Below are positions 15,182 to 20,579 of a stretch of 20,579 bases of DNA, piece after piece; positions within the stretch are counted from its first letter, which is position 1; the number at the start of each line of letters is the position of its first letter. The translations under genes were made by a program, and so were the position numbers. This DNA comes from an uncultured Sutterella sp. (GTDB lineage Bacteria; Pseudomonadota; Gammaproteobacteria; Burkholderiales; Burkholderiaceae_F). The stretch spans positions 1 through 20,579 of the forward strand of contig CAJKMT010000024.1 in the NCBI GenBank assembly GCA_905201055.1. Reading direction: 5' to 3'. The notes beneath the pieces were generated by a model, which saw nothing but the letters and a program-made list of their open reading frames with translations, ran no database searches and was not told the DNA's origin.

Positions 15182-15240
15182 CGAGTATTACCTAAACGGC
15201 CACTCTCTAAAAGTGGAGGCTCGAAATAGCCAGGTACTCG
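15182..15240. other. Nested hairpin (three-way-junction-like) element
   Basis: An outer stem CGAGTA/TACTCG (15182-15187 with 15235-15240) extended by CCT/AGG (15191-15193 with 15232-15234, TTA bulge) encloses two hairpins: CCACT/AGTGG (15200-15204 with 15212-15216, 7-base loop) and GGCT/AGCC (15218-15221 with 15228-15231). It has no D arm and is too short for a tRNA. Function unknown; it could be a structured RNA or a recombination site. Confidence 0.4.
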
Positions 15241-15252
15241 TTCTTATTCAAT

Positions 15253-15298
15253 AAAAAAATCCACCTGATCCAAAGCAAACCAGATGGAATTTTTTTTT
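15253..15298 (-). terminator. Terminator-like hairpin next to the tRNA remnant
   Basis: TCCACCTG (15260-15267) pairs with CAGATGGA (15281-15288), with a G-U wobble on the minus-strand transcript; an A7 run at 15253-15259 gives the minus-strand T tract and T9 follows on the plus strand. It resembles the terminator beyond the intact tRNA-Ala (16223-16257) and sits at a matching distance from the tRNA remnant. Confidence 0.6.
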
Positions 15299-15313
15299 AA
15301 TCAATGCGTTAAA

Positions 15314-15338
15314 TGGTGGAGATGAGGAGAATCGAACT
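15314..15338 (-). repeat. Degenerate copy of the tRNA-Ala 3' end (candidate att site)
   Basis: Matches the 3' end of the intact tRNA-Ala gene (16287-16311) at 23 of 25 positions: CCA end, acceptor strand, T-stem strand and T loop, differing only at two T-loop-side bases. Homology stops at the T stem, as expected for the core of an attachment site used by tyrosine integrases, or for a decayed tandem tRNA copy. Confidence 0.75.
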
Positions 15339-15378
15339 GTCCAATATTTTTAGAGCTTCTACGCACGATTTTTTCTTC

Positions 15379-15399
15379 AGTCACCCACCTAGTCACCCA
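15379..15399. repeat. Two AGTCACCCA direct repeats beside the tRNA remnant
   Basis: AGTCACCCA occurs at 15379-15387 and again at 15391-15399 (12-base period), on the side facing the TA module. Short tandem repeats next to an attachment core can be integrase arm-binding sites; that reading is inference. Confidence 0.45.
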
Positions 15400-15460
15400 A
15401 GAGATTTTAATAACTATTGACTTTATTGAATGGTTTTTAATTTCGCAATCCACAGTATGA

Positions 15461-15718
15461 TCATTGATAATGAGTTTTGCAGCTCAGGATGGTAACGGTC
15501 GTATCAGAAAACATATAAACCAATCTATGCTCCTGATCTATCCTGCGGCTCCAAGCCCCTGAAAGCTCATGCTTTAGAGGCTCAGGCTTGCCAATTCCTT
15601 CTGTTGGATTTCTTAAAGTATCCTCAATTAACAAGTTAATTTTCTTGAGTATCTTTTTATCCTCTTTTTGCCATTGCAAATAGTCTGTCCACGCTTTGTG
15701 ATACCAAGACAAAATCAT
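15461..15718 (-). CDS. yoeB: Txe/YoeB-family mRNA interferase toxin
   Basis: An 85-residue toxin of the YoeB branch of the RelE superfamily, which cleaves mRNA at translating ribosomes. Motifs align almost residue for residue with E. coli YoeB (84 residues): W10-D12-Y13 near the start, GKPEPLKHELSGAWSRRI at 43-60, EHRLVY at 63-68 and the C-terminal THYQ. The catalytic set E46, R65, H83 and Y84 is present at the same numbers. The ATG overlaps the antitoxin stop by ATGA (15715-15718), giving translational coupling. The gene appears intact and potentially active. It pairs with a RelB/DinJ-type antitoxin rather than the Phd-like YefM. Confidence 0.92.
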   Translation of the reverse strand: MILSWYHKAWTDYLQWQKEDKKILKKINLLIEDTLRNPTEGIGKPEPLKHELSGAWSRRIDQEHRLVYMFSDTTVTILSCKTHYQ

Positions 15719-15981
15719 TCATCATCTCCAATTAAAGCGTGATGTTCAATCCCTCGCCCCGAACGAACATCTTCCATTGCCTGCTTGAGATGAGCAATAT
15801 TGGCCGGATTATAAAAAGGATCTAAAGTCGGACGGAAAGGCAATCCTCTTTCTATTACAACCTGTTTAAGAAAAATTCGAACTGCCGTAGAAACATCCAT
15901 TCCCAATTCATTGAGTACCCCTTGCGCCTCGTTTCGCAAATTACTGTCTAGCCGAATCTGTAGATTTGAAGTAGTTGTCAT
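15715..15981 (-). CDS. RelB/DinJ-family antitoxin partnered with YoeB
   Basis: An 88-residue ribbon-helix-helix antitoxin. The N-terminus TTTSNLQIRLDSNLRNEAQGV is the strand plus first helix of the DinJ/RelB fold, VLNELGMDVSTAVRIFLKQVV is the second helix with the typical LGMDVSTAVRIFL, and GLPFRP is the conserved turn. The C-terminal part (PANIAHLKQAMEDVRSG, EHHALIGDDE) is the likely toxin-binding tail. ATG 15981 has GGAGA about 7 bases upstream; an upstream in-frame start at 16002 would lie in the operator repeats. A strong promoter (16031-16059) and 11-base repeats precede it. It is the first gene of the TA operon and ends inside the toxin start codon. Confidence 0.88.
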   Translation of the reverse strand: MTTTSNLQIRLDSNLRNEAQGVLNELGMDVSTAVRIFLKQVVIERGLPFRPTLDPFYNPANIAHLKQAMEDVRSGRGIEHHALIGDDE

Positions 15982-15998
15982 TACATTTCTCCATATAC

Positions 15999-16018
15999 GC
16001 AATGATTATGCAATGATT
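15999..16018 (-). promoter_or_regulatory. Antitoxin operator candidate, 11-base-period repeats
   Basis: GCAATGATT (plus strand) occurs at 15999-16007 and 16010-16018, an 11-base period suited to two ribbon-helix-helix dimers. It lies between the promoter and the ATG, so binding would block early transcription or read-through. Confidence 0.5.
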
Positions 16019-16030
16019 TAATAATGTAAT

Positions 16031-16059
16031 AGCATATAAAAACAAGAAGCAATTGTCAA
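16031..16059 (-). promoter_or_regulatory. Sigma-70 promoter of the DinJ-like/YoeB operon
   Basis: On the minus strand a perfect -35 TTGACA (16054-16059) is followed after 17 bases by TATGCT (16031-16036), 4 of 6 to the -10 consensus. Transcription would start near 16024, giving a leader of about 43 bases. Confidence 0.7.
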
Positions 16060-16123
16060 TCACTGAGTTCAAAATAATTCTAGTTACTCAATAATTGGTA
16101 AAAACAGGAGCTAAAAACGAAAA

Positions 16124-16146
16124 TGGCTCGGTTTGCAGTCGAGCCA
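16124..16146 (-). terminator. Hairpin with minus-strand T-rich tail
   Basis: TGGCTCG (16124-16130) pairs perfectly with CGAGCCA (16140-16146), loop of 9. On the minus strand the stem is followed by TTTCG-TTTTT, so it could be a back-up terminator for transcripts that pass the tRNA-Ala terminator, upstream of the TA promoter. Confidence 0.5.
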
Positions 16147-16222
16147 AAGTCAATTTAAACGAGGTGACGGAATGACTTATCTTTCATCCTCGTAGGTGAG
16201 AATATCATACTTTCAGAGTAAC

Positions 16223-16257
16223 AAAAAATCCATCTGATTCAGAATAAATCAGATGGA
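16223..16257 (-). terminator. Terminator downstream of tRNA-Ala
   Basis: A perfect 11-pair stem (16229-16239 with 16247-16257, 7-base loop) is followed on the minus strand by T6 (A6 at 16223-16228). It lies 30 bases beyond the tRNA 3' end. Confidence 0.85.
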
Positions 16258-16286
16258 AATTTCTTTTTTAAAATCAACAACTTAGG

Positions 16287-16362
16287 TGGTGGAGATGAGG
16301 AGGGTCGAACTCCCGACCTCTGCATTGCGAACGCAGCGCTCTGCCAACTGAGCTACATCCCC
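16287..16362 (-). tRNA. tRNA-Ala, anticodon CGC
   Basis: A 76-base minus-strand tRNA with encoded CCA (16287-16289). The acceptor stem GGGGATG/CATCTCC contains the G3-U70 pair that identifies tRNA-Ala. The D arm is GCTC/GAGC with an AGTTGGCA loop, the anticodon loop TTCGCAA gives CGC (16327-16329), which reads GCG (Ala), the variable loop has 5 bases, and the T arm has a TTCGACC loop. All stems form. It has a candidate promoter upstream and a strong terminator downstream. Its 3' end is duplicated at 15314-15338. Confidence 0.95.
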
Positions 16363-16376
16363 ACGTGAGGCTGAAA

Positions 16377-16405
16377 ATTCTGCCACGATACCATAAAAAA
16401 TGCAA
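16377..16405 (-). promoter_or_regulatory. Candidate tRNA-Ala promoter
   Basis: On the minus strand TTGCAT (16400-16405), 17-base spacer, CAGAAT (16377-16382), about 14 bases before the tRNA 5' end. It overlaps an imperfect inverted repeat, GGCTGAAAATTCT (16369-16381) with AGAATTTCAGCC (16405-16416), which also lies just after the upstream permease gene. Match to consensus is modest. Confidence 0.35.
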
Positions 16406-16425
16406 GAATTTCAGCCAAGCCTGCT

Positions 16426-17373
16426 CTAGAGCAAAGTCTGGATGACCACAATCCAACAGGGAATTGTAAAAATGGCACTCAAAGTATGCGCGGTTGTTAT
16501 GCCGGCAACAAGCGGACCATTGCCTCTCATGTTGGTTGTCATCACATAGCATGACTGGGCGGTAGGCAGCATGGCAAAAATCATCAGTGCACCGGAAGCT
16601 GCCGGCGACAAATCAAAAATCAGGCAGAATAGAAGTGCAACAAAGGGAGTGGCAACCAAACGTTCGAACGTATTGGCGGCAATAAGTTTCCATTCGGATT
16701 TCATGCCGCTCAATCGTAGACCTGCTCCAATGCACAGTAATCCCATCGCTAAAGAAGCATTGCCTAGAGACTTGAAAAATGTCATGACAACAGAGGGCAT
16801 CGGGATCGAGGCTAAATTGACGATCAACCCTAAAGTCGTGGCGATAATCAAAGGGTTGGTGACAATAGCCTTAATGGTTTTCAGAAGCACATTGCTTTTC
16901 CCGCTTGTTTGGTCGCGCTGAGCAACTGCGCTTGCCAATGCGGCCACTGCAATAGAGTTGCTGATCGGTACCCAAAAAGCGATCAATAGCGACATCAATG
17001 CCAATCCTTCCTGACCGAAAAGACGAGACACAAGAGCAAAACCGACATAGGTATTGAATCGGAAACCGCAGTGAAACGCGGAGGCGTGGGTAACCGGATC
17101 AGCCTTAATCACAAAACGTATGAGATACGACATCACCACAGCACACATCATTGCGCTTATCGCAACGATCAAATAAAGACCGGCTTCTCCTAAAGTCAGG
17201 TTCGAGTTGGCCACTGAGGTAAAGAGCAGGGGAGGGAATAAAACATAGAAGACAATCTTTTCCGCCCCCTTCCAGAAGGTCTGATTAAACACACCCTCAC
17301 GGAAATACTGCATCAATAAAAAACCCAATAGGATGACCAGGAAATCCGGAAGAATCAATAACACGCTAAGCAT
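16426..17373 (-). CDS. AEC-family permease (auxin efflux carrier/malonate-malate type)
   Basis: A 315-residue inner-membrane carrier of the AEC family, whose bacterial members (MdcF, MleP, YfdV) move malonate, malate, lactate or oxalate-like acids. Two inverted five-helix repeats are visible: LSVLLILPDFLVILLGFLL, then a helix starting VLFPPLLFTSVANSNL with the typical PPLLF, and in the second half ANPL-like TNPLIIATTLGLIVNLA, GNASLAMGLLCIGAGL (conserved in the family) and LPTAQSCYVMTTNM. It begins with ATG 17373 without a strong ribosome-binding site. It is divergent from a LysR gene 114 bases away, a common arrangement in which LysR controls the permease. Substrate not determinable. Confidence 0.88.
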   Translation of the reverse strand: MLSVLLILPDFLVILLGFLLMQYFREGVFNQTFWKGAEKIVFYVLFPPLLFTSVANSNLTLGEAGLYLIVAISAMMCAVVMSYLIRFVIKADPVTHASAFHCGFRFNTYVGFALVSRLFGQEGLALMSLLIAFWVPISNSIAVAALASAVAQRDQTSGKSNVLLKTIKAIVTNPLIIATTLGLIVNLASIPMPSVVMTFFKSLGNASLAMGLLCIGAGLRLSGMKSEWKLIAANTFERLVATPFVALLFCLIFDLSPAASGALMIFAMLPTAQSCYVMTTNMRGNGPLVAGITTAHTLSAIFTIPCWIVVIQTLL

Positions 17374-17487
17374 AGGGATCTTTTGTCTATATGTCGTTTG
17401 TTTTTAACAAGGATCAGTATAGAAGTTTCAATATAATAATAAAAACGAATATTTTTAATATTAAACATTCAAATTTTGCATAAATAA
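17374..17487. promoter_or_regulatory. Divergent control region between permease and LysR gene
   Basis: A 114-base AT-rich spacer. It contains a perfect inverted repeat AATATT-TTT-AATATT (17448-17462), close to the LysR start, that could be part of a LysR site; no convincing T-N11-A box or full promoter could be fixed by eye. Confidence 0.35.
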
Positions 17488-18372
17488 ATGTCAATCAACA
17501 AATACAAAGCTTTTCTGACAGCCGTTGAATGCGGAAGTCTTACGGAGGCTGCCAATCGCCTCTACTACACTCAGTCTGCGATCAGTCGAATGGTGGCTGA
17601 TTTGGAAAAACAGTGGGGCGTTGAATTATTGATTAGGAAAAAATCCGGTGTGACACTGACAACAGCCGGACGTGCTTTATTGCCTTTCATCCGAAAAATC
17701 TGTAACGACGAAATGCGTTTAAACGGAGTCTTGCAGGATTTAACCGGTTTGAAAACGGGCGTTGTTCGATTGGGAACCGTAACAGCAGTAGCCAATGAGT
17801 GGCTGCCTGTCATATTAAAGCAAATGATAAAAGAGGCCCCGGGAGTTGAATATGAAATATTGATCGGCAACGGAGAAATCATCAGCCAGTGGCTCAAAGA
17901 GGACCGAATTGATGTCGGTCTTTTTACGCCGGCTTTTGATCAAAATCTCAATGCCACTTTGCTTCACCTCGATGAGTTCAAAGTCATATTCCCGAATAGA
18001 CATCCTTTGAGTCGCTTTGAGACAGTGCCATTGAAAGCGTTGAAGGACTATCCCTTCATTCTTCACGGAGCCAGCTGGTGCGAGCCTTTGGAAGAGGGGC
18101 TCAAAGATGCAAAGCAGAGAATTCCAGTACGGTACACGACAGTGGGTGCAACATCAATTGTCAATCTGGTTCGTGATGGAATCGGAGTGAGCATTTTGCC
18201 CGAATTGCTTTTGGAAAATGACAAATCCAAGGTGCAAAGTCGGCCACTGGATCCGCCCTTAAGCAGAAAAATCTATATGGTCACCCATGGCGTACCGACC
18301 ATGCCGGCAGTTAAAGAGTTCATCAGGCGCCTGCCTGAATTATTGGCCGGGCGCGCGAAAGTTTCAGATTAA
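17488..18372 (+). CDS. LysR-family transcriptional regulator
   Basis: A 294-residue LysR-type regulator. The winged helix-turn-helix is at about 1-60 (NKYKAFLTAVECGSLTEAAN, YYTQSAISRMVADLEKQWG, LLIRKKSGVTLTTAG), followed by a linker helix and the periplasmic-binding-protein-like effector domain (about 90-290: VVRLGTVTAVANEWLPVIL, DVGLFTP, GIGVSILPELLL). It is divergent from the AEC permease gene, which it probably regulates in response to the transported acid. The ATG has no clear ribosome-binding site; the start is supported by the family N-terminus beginning within a few residues. It converges with the Na/Pi gene with 33 bases between stops. Confidence 0.93.
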   Translation: MSINKYKAFLTAVECGSLTEAANRLYYTQSAISRMVADLEKQWGVELLIRKKSGVTLTTAGRALLPFIRKICNDEMRLNGVLQDLTGLKTGVVRLGTVTAVANEWLPVILKQMIKEAPGVEYEILIGNGEIISQWLKEDRIDVGLFTPAFDQNLNATLLHLDEFKVIFPNRHPLSRFETVPLKALKDYPFILHGASWCEPLEEGLKDAKQRIPVRYTTVGATSIVNLVRDGIGVSILPELLLENDKSKVQSRPLDPPLSRKIYMVTHGVPTMPAVKEFIRRLPELLAGRAKVSD

Positions 18373-18405
18373 GGTTAGGCAGTTGTCTCTTTGGAAAAGC
18401 TAGTT

Positions 18406-20025
18406 TTAATTTTTATGCGGTTCCAGGTTGACACTGGTGCAGATTAAGGCTGCCAGGCGATTAAAGAGCGATTGAATTTCCAGATGCAGCGTATCCGTTT
18501 CAATGGCTTGGGCATTGTTATTGGCTATGCGAAGCAGATGCAGTTTAGTCTGTTCGCGAGTGGTTGTCAGAAGGTTTTGCTGGTGAGCGTGAAGTCTGCG
18601 CACCAGTTCCCTTCTTTTCTCAGGCTTTGTGCATTTTTGATAGGCAATGAAAGTTTCAATACAGGCAAGCACCAGACGATGAGATTCAGTTAATGCTTTC
18701 AGACCTTGCTGACTGAAATCCAAATGTTTCAGACACTTTTGCTCATTGATGACATCAATTGTGTGGTCAATGAGGTTGATTGCTGATTTGAGCGTACCGT
18801 TAATAGCTTTTAAGTATTGCCACTCGATGGCTTCGGAAGAGTTAAGGTTTGTCGTCACGGCTTGGTTAAGAAAATGCGAAATTCCGCGATTGAGTTTTAA
18901 AACGGAAGAGACAGCATTTTTGATGATCATGATATTGCCGGGATTGGGATTGGATCTAAGCAAAGTGTCCACGTCAATCCAAGCCAGGCGAAGGCCTTCG
19001 AATTCTTGATGAAGGTATTTTTTGGCCGCCGATAAAGAAATGGAGACAGTGAGAAAGTTTTCTTGTGCAAAGAGCTTTTTGTAGTTTAAAGCGATATCGG
19101 GATTATCGTTTTTAGAGAAAAGTATTTTCTCAATAAAGCAGGACAGAGGATTGACGAGAAGAAGCCCCATAGCTCCGATGAAAGAATTAAAAATCAGATG
19201 ACAAACAACGATATTTTGAGGCAAAGAGACTTTTTGGTTAAGTCCGGTACTCAATACAATCATAGCCAGCAAAATCATGCCGCTGCGGCAAAGTGCCGTC
19301 GCCCAAGGTCCGCGGCGACCGACGGCACTGGCAAACATGGTTGCCAAAATGGCTAGTAGGGTACTGCCGGCATTGGCGCCTATCATCATCCAAAGGGCGG
19401 CATCAAAATTGAGAGCGTGCGCCATTGCCAAAGAGGAGATGAGGATAACAGCAGCAAGACTGGAAACACAGACGATGGCGAGAATCATGCCTGCCGCAAA
19501 AGAAAAAAGCGGCATGTTTTGCAGAATTTCAAAAAAGGATGCGATATCGGGGTTCGTCCGTAAGGGGGCGGTAGAAACGACGATTTGGTTGATGGCAATC
19601 ATGATGAAAGCCAAACCCAAGAGAATGCGGCCGAATTGTCCGGGACGAGTTGAAGGTTTGCAATAGAAAAACAGGATCACGCCGATCGGAATAAGCAGGG
19701 GAGCGATGGCGGCAAAGTTAAAACTCAACAGGCAGGCGACAAATGCACTGCCAAGTTCTGCTCCGAAAATGCAGCTCACGGCAACTAGTGTACTGATCAG
19801 ACCTTCGGACTGAAGACCGGCGATGAGAAGCGTTGCCGCAGTAGAGCTTTGAAGCAGACTGGAGAGGCAAAATCCTGCGGCAAAACCTTTAAAACGGTTA
19901 TTGAGATCGTGTGACAGCACCGAACGCAGCGACATGCCAAAGGTTCTGAGCATGCCGCTTTTGACCATGTAGGTGCCCCAAAATATGAGGGCGATCGCTC
20001 CGAAAAGATTAATCAGGTGCGTCAT
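18406..20025 (-). CDS. Na+/Pi-cotransporter family protein with PhoU-like tail
   Basis: A 539-residue inner-membrane protein of the Na/Pi cotransporter II family (NptA/YjbB-like), which in bacteria exports or imports phosphate with Na+. About 8-9 hydrophobic segments fill residues 1-320. The first repeat has SSLLQSSTAATLL with the family QSS motif and GAELGSAF; the second repeat has GANAGSTLLAIL, but its QSSS position reads VSSLAAVIL. Residues ~340-539 are a helical PhoU-like domain. ATG 20025 follows a strong GGAGG 9 bases away; an in-frame start at 20067 has no such support. It has no operon partner: LysR converges on it and the peptidase upstream has its own terminator. Confidence 0.88.
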   Translation of the reverse strand: MTHLINLFGAIALIFWGTYMVKSGMLRTFGMSLRSVLSHDLNNRFKGFAAGFCLSSLLQSSTAATLLIAGLQSEGLISTLVAVSCIFGAELGSAFVACLLSFNFAAIAPLLIPIGVILFFYCKPSTRPGQFGRILLGLAFIMIAINQIVVSTAPLRTNPDIASFFEILQNMPLFSFAAGMILAIVCVSSLAAVILISSLAMAHALNFDAALWMMIGANAGSTLLAILATMFASAVGRRGPWATALCRSGMILLAMIVLSTGLNQKVSLPQNIVVCHLIFNSFIGAMGLLLVNPLSCFIEKILFSKNDNPDIALNYKKLFAQENFLTVSISLSAAKKYLHQEFEGLRLAWIDVDTLLRSNPNPGNIMIIKNAVSSVLKLNRGISHFLNQAVTTNLNSSEAIEWQYLKAINGTLKSAINLIDHTIDVINEQKCLKHLDFSQQGLKALTESHRLVLACIETFIAYQKCTKPEKRRELVRRLHAHQQNLLTTTREQTKLHLLRIANNNAQAIETDTLHLEIQSLFNRLAALICTSVNLEPHKN

Positions 20026-20104
20026 TTTGCAATTCCTCCAGATTATTTTAATCGAGGAGCTCGGCAAGGAGACGCAATTAATTTTCTCTGACGATGCAGA
20101 AACG

Positions 20105-20129
20105 AAAAGGGACGGCGAATTGCCGTCCC
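20105..20129 (-). terminator. Terminator of the M20 peptidase gene
   Basis: A perfect 8-pair GC-rich stem (20109-20116 with 20122-20129, GAATT loop) is followed on the minus strand by TTTT-CG-TTT, about 29 bases after the stop codon. Confidence 0.85.
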
Positions 20130-20157
20130 CGGGACTATTCAGTAAGCCTGTTTAGTC

Positions 20158-20579
20158 TTACTTGCGTTCAGCGATCAACGTGAAGAAACGTTCTGCAACC
20201 TTGATGTGCTTTTCAATCGTGTTGATTTCCAAGTATTCGCGATCGCAGTGCATTTCACCGCCGACAGGTCCGAGACCGTCCAACGTGGGAACGCCCATGG
20301 AAGCGGTCGTGTTGCCGTCAGAGGCGCCGCCGGCCTTCATCCAGGCAATGTCAAAGCCTTCGAGTTTGGCAGCTTCTTCAATCAGGCTGGCCATAGCTTG
20401 AGTGGCTTCACTCAAGGGCATGGCAGCGTGATGGTTCTTTTCAACGATTTCTTGCGTTACGCCGTCAACCCAGGTTTGTTGGGCCAATTGCATGATCTTG
20501 GCGTTGACTTCATCGTAGTCTTCGTCGTTCCAGACACGAAGGTCGAGTTCGGTTTCAGCCAAGTCAGCCACAACGTTGG
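20158..20579 (-). CDS. M20-family metallopeptidase (glutamate carboxypeptidase-like), C-terminal part
   Basis: The C-terminal ~140 residues of an M20 zinc peptidase; the N-terminal part lies beyond the right edge and the frame is open to base 20579. M20 members include carboxypeptidase G2, aminoacyl-histidine dipeptidases and desuccinylases. Visible motifs are NVVADLAETELDLRVW (end of the dimerisation domain, normally NVVPDxAxxxxDxR), then GGASDGNTTASMGVPTLDGLGP, the signature near the active site, and GGEMHCDREYLEINTIEKHI with the C-terminal zinc-ligand histidine. The fragment ends ERFFTLIAERK. GGASDGN-T plus TLDGLGPVGG points to the carboxypeptidase G2/glutamate carboxypeptidase branch. A terminator follows. 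Substrate unknown. Confidence 0.9.
   Translation of the reverse strand, partial: NVVADLAETELDLRVWNDEDYDEVNAKIMQLAQQTWVDGVTQEIVEKNHHAAMPLSEATQAMASLIEEAAKLEGFDIAWMKAGGASDGNTTASMGVPTLDGLGPVGGEMHCDREYLEINTIEKHIKVAERFFTLIAERK

Larger units (their letters stand above)
15145..15460. other. Gene-free stretch with nested hairpins, terminator and tRNA remnant
   Basis: No coding gene is seen between relE and the YoeB toxin gene. The stretch holds a nested hairpin element (15182-15240), a terminator-like hairpin (15253-15298), a decayed tRNA-Ala 3' end (15314-15338), and two 9-base direct repeats (15379-15387 and 15391-15399), each listed separately where supported. It is AT-rich compared with the core genes. 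Confidence 0.6.

Noticed and set aside
15182..15240. A suppressor tRNA that would read the relE amber codon
   Set aside because: The CCACT/AGTGG hairpin has a 7-base loop CTCTAAA whose middle bases read CTA, tempting next to a TAG-interrupted toxin. But there is no D arm (only 12 bases between the outer stem and this hairpin), the T-arm-like part does not fit, and there is no CCA end.
15314..15338. A second functional tRNA-Ala gene
   Set aside because: Only the 3' 25 bases match; the anticodon and D arms and the 5' acceptor strand are missing.
1..20579. CRISPR arrays or insertion sequences
   Set aside because: No series of regularly spaced long repeats and no intact or clear transposase was seen; the only repeats are short operator-like pairs and the tRNA 3' end.

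Overview
The window looks like a chromosomal segment of a betaproteobacterium, most likely from the Sutterellaceae (Sutterella/Parasutterella-like gut Burkholderiales). The reasons are the housekeeping order ndk, rlmN, ispG, hisS, yfgM, bamB, der, hfq, hflX, the long (420-residue) betaproteobacterial form of IspG, moderate GC content, and an organic-acid-oriented accessory half. The genus is an inference from gene order and protein style; no database search was possible.

Left half (1-9600), conserved core, all on the plus strand: the C-terminal part of a TatD-type nuclease, then ndk with two tandem terminators, then a tight run rlmN-ispG-hisS-yfgM-bamB-der (gaps of 3 to 18 bases) followed by hfq and hflX. 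It covers ribosome/tRNA modification, isoprenoid synthesis, histidyl-tRNA charging, outer-membrane assembly, ribosome assembly and RNA chaperoning. The pilF/rodZ genes that often sit between rlmN and ispG in relatives, and the hflK/hflC genes that often follow hflX, are absent here. The core ends abruptly after hflX.

Middle (9800-14470), accessory carbon metabolism: a maltose-acetyltransferase-like enzyme converges on a HutC-type GntR repressor. The repressor is divergent from a two-gene operon encoding a fumarase/aspartase-superfamily lyase and a DASS-family dicarboxylate transporter. The 365-base divergent region holds a perfect FNR-type box and several copies of a GTAC-containing inverted repeat. 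The simplest model is anaerobically induced uptake and cleavage of a carboxylic acid, possibly yielding fumarate, with the GntR protein sensing the substrate.

Right of that (14580-16362), a low-GC patch of stress modules and integration scars: a relBE pair whose RelE toxin carries an in-frame amber codon, a nested hairpin element, a degenerate copy of the 3' end of a tRNA-Ala gene with its terminator, a YoeB toxin paired with a RelB/DinJ-type antitoxin, and the intact tRNA-Ala(CGC). The duplicated tRNA 3' end with the TA module between the copies looks like the remains of a tRNA-targeting integrative element.

Right end (16426-20579): an AEC-family carboxylate permease divergent from a LysR regulator, a Na+/phosphate-cotransporter-family protein with a PhoU-like tail, and the C-terminal part of an M20 metallopeptidase with its own terminator.
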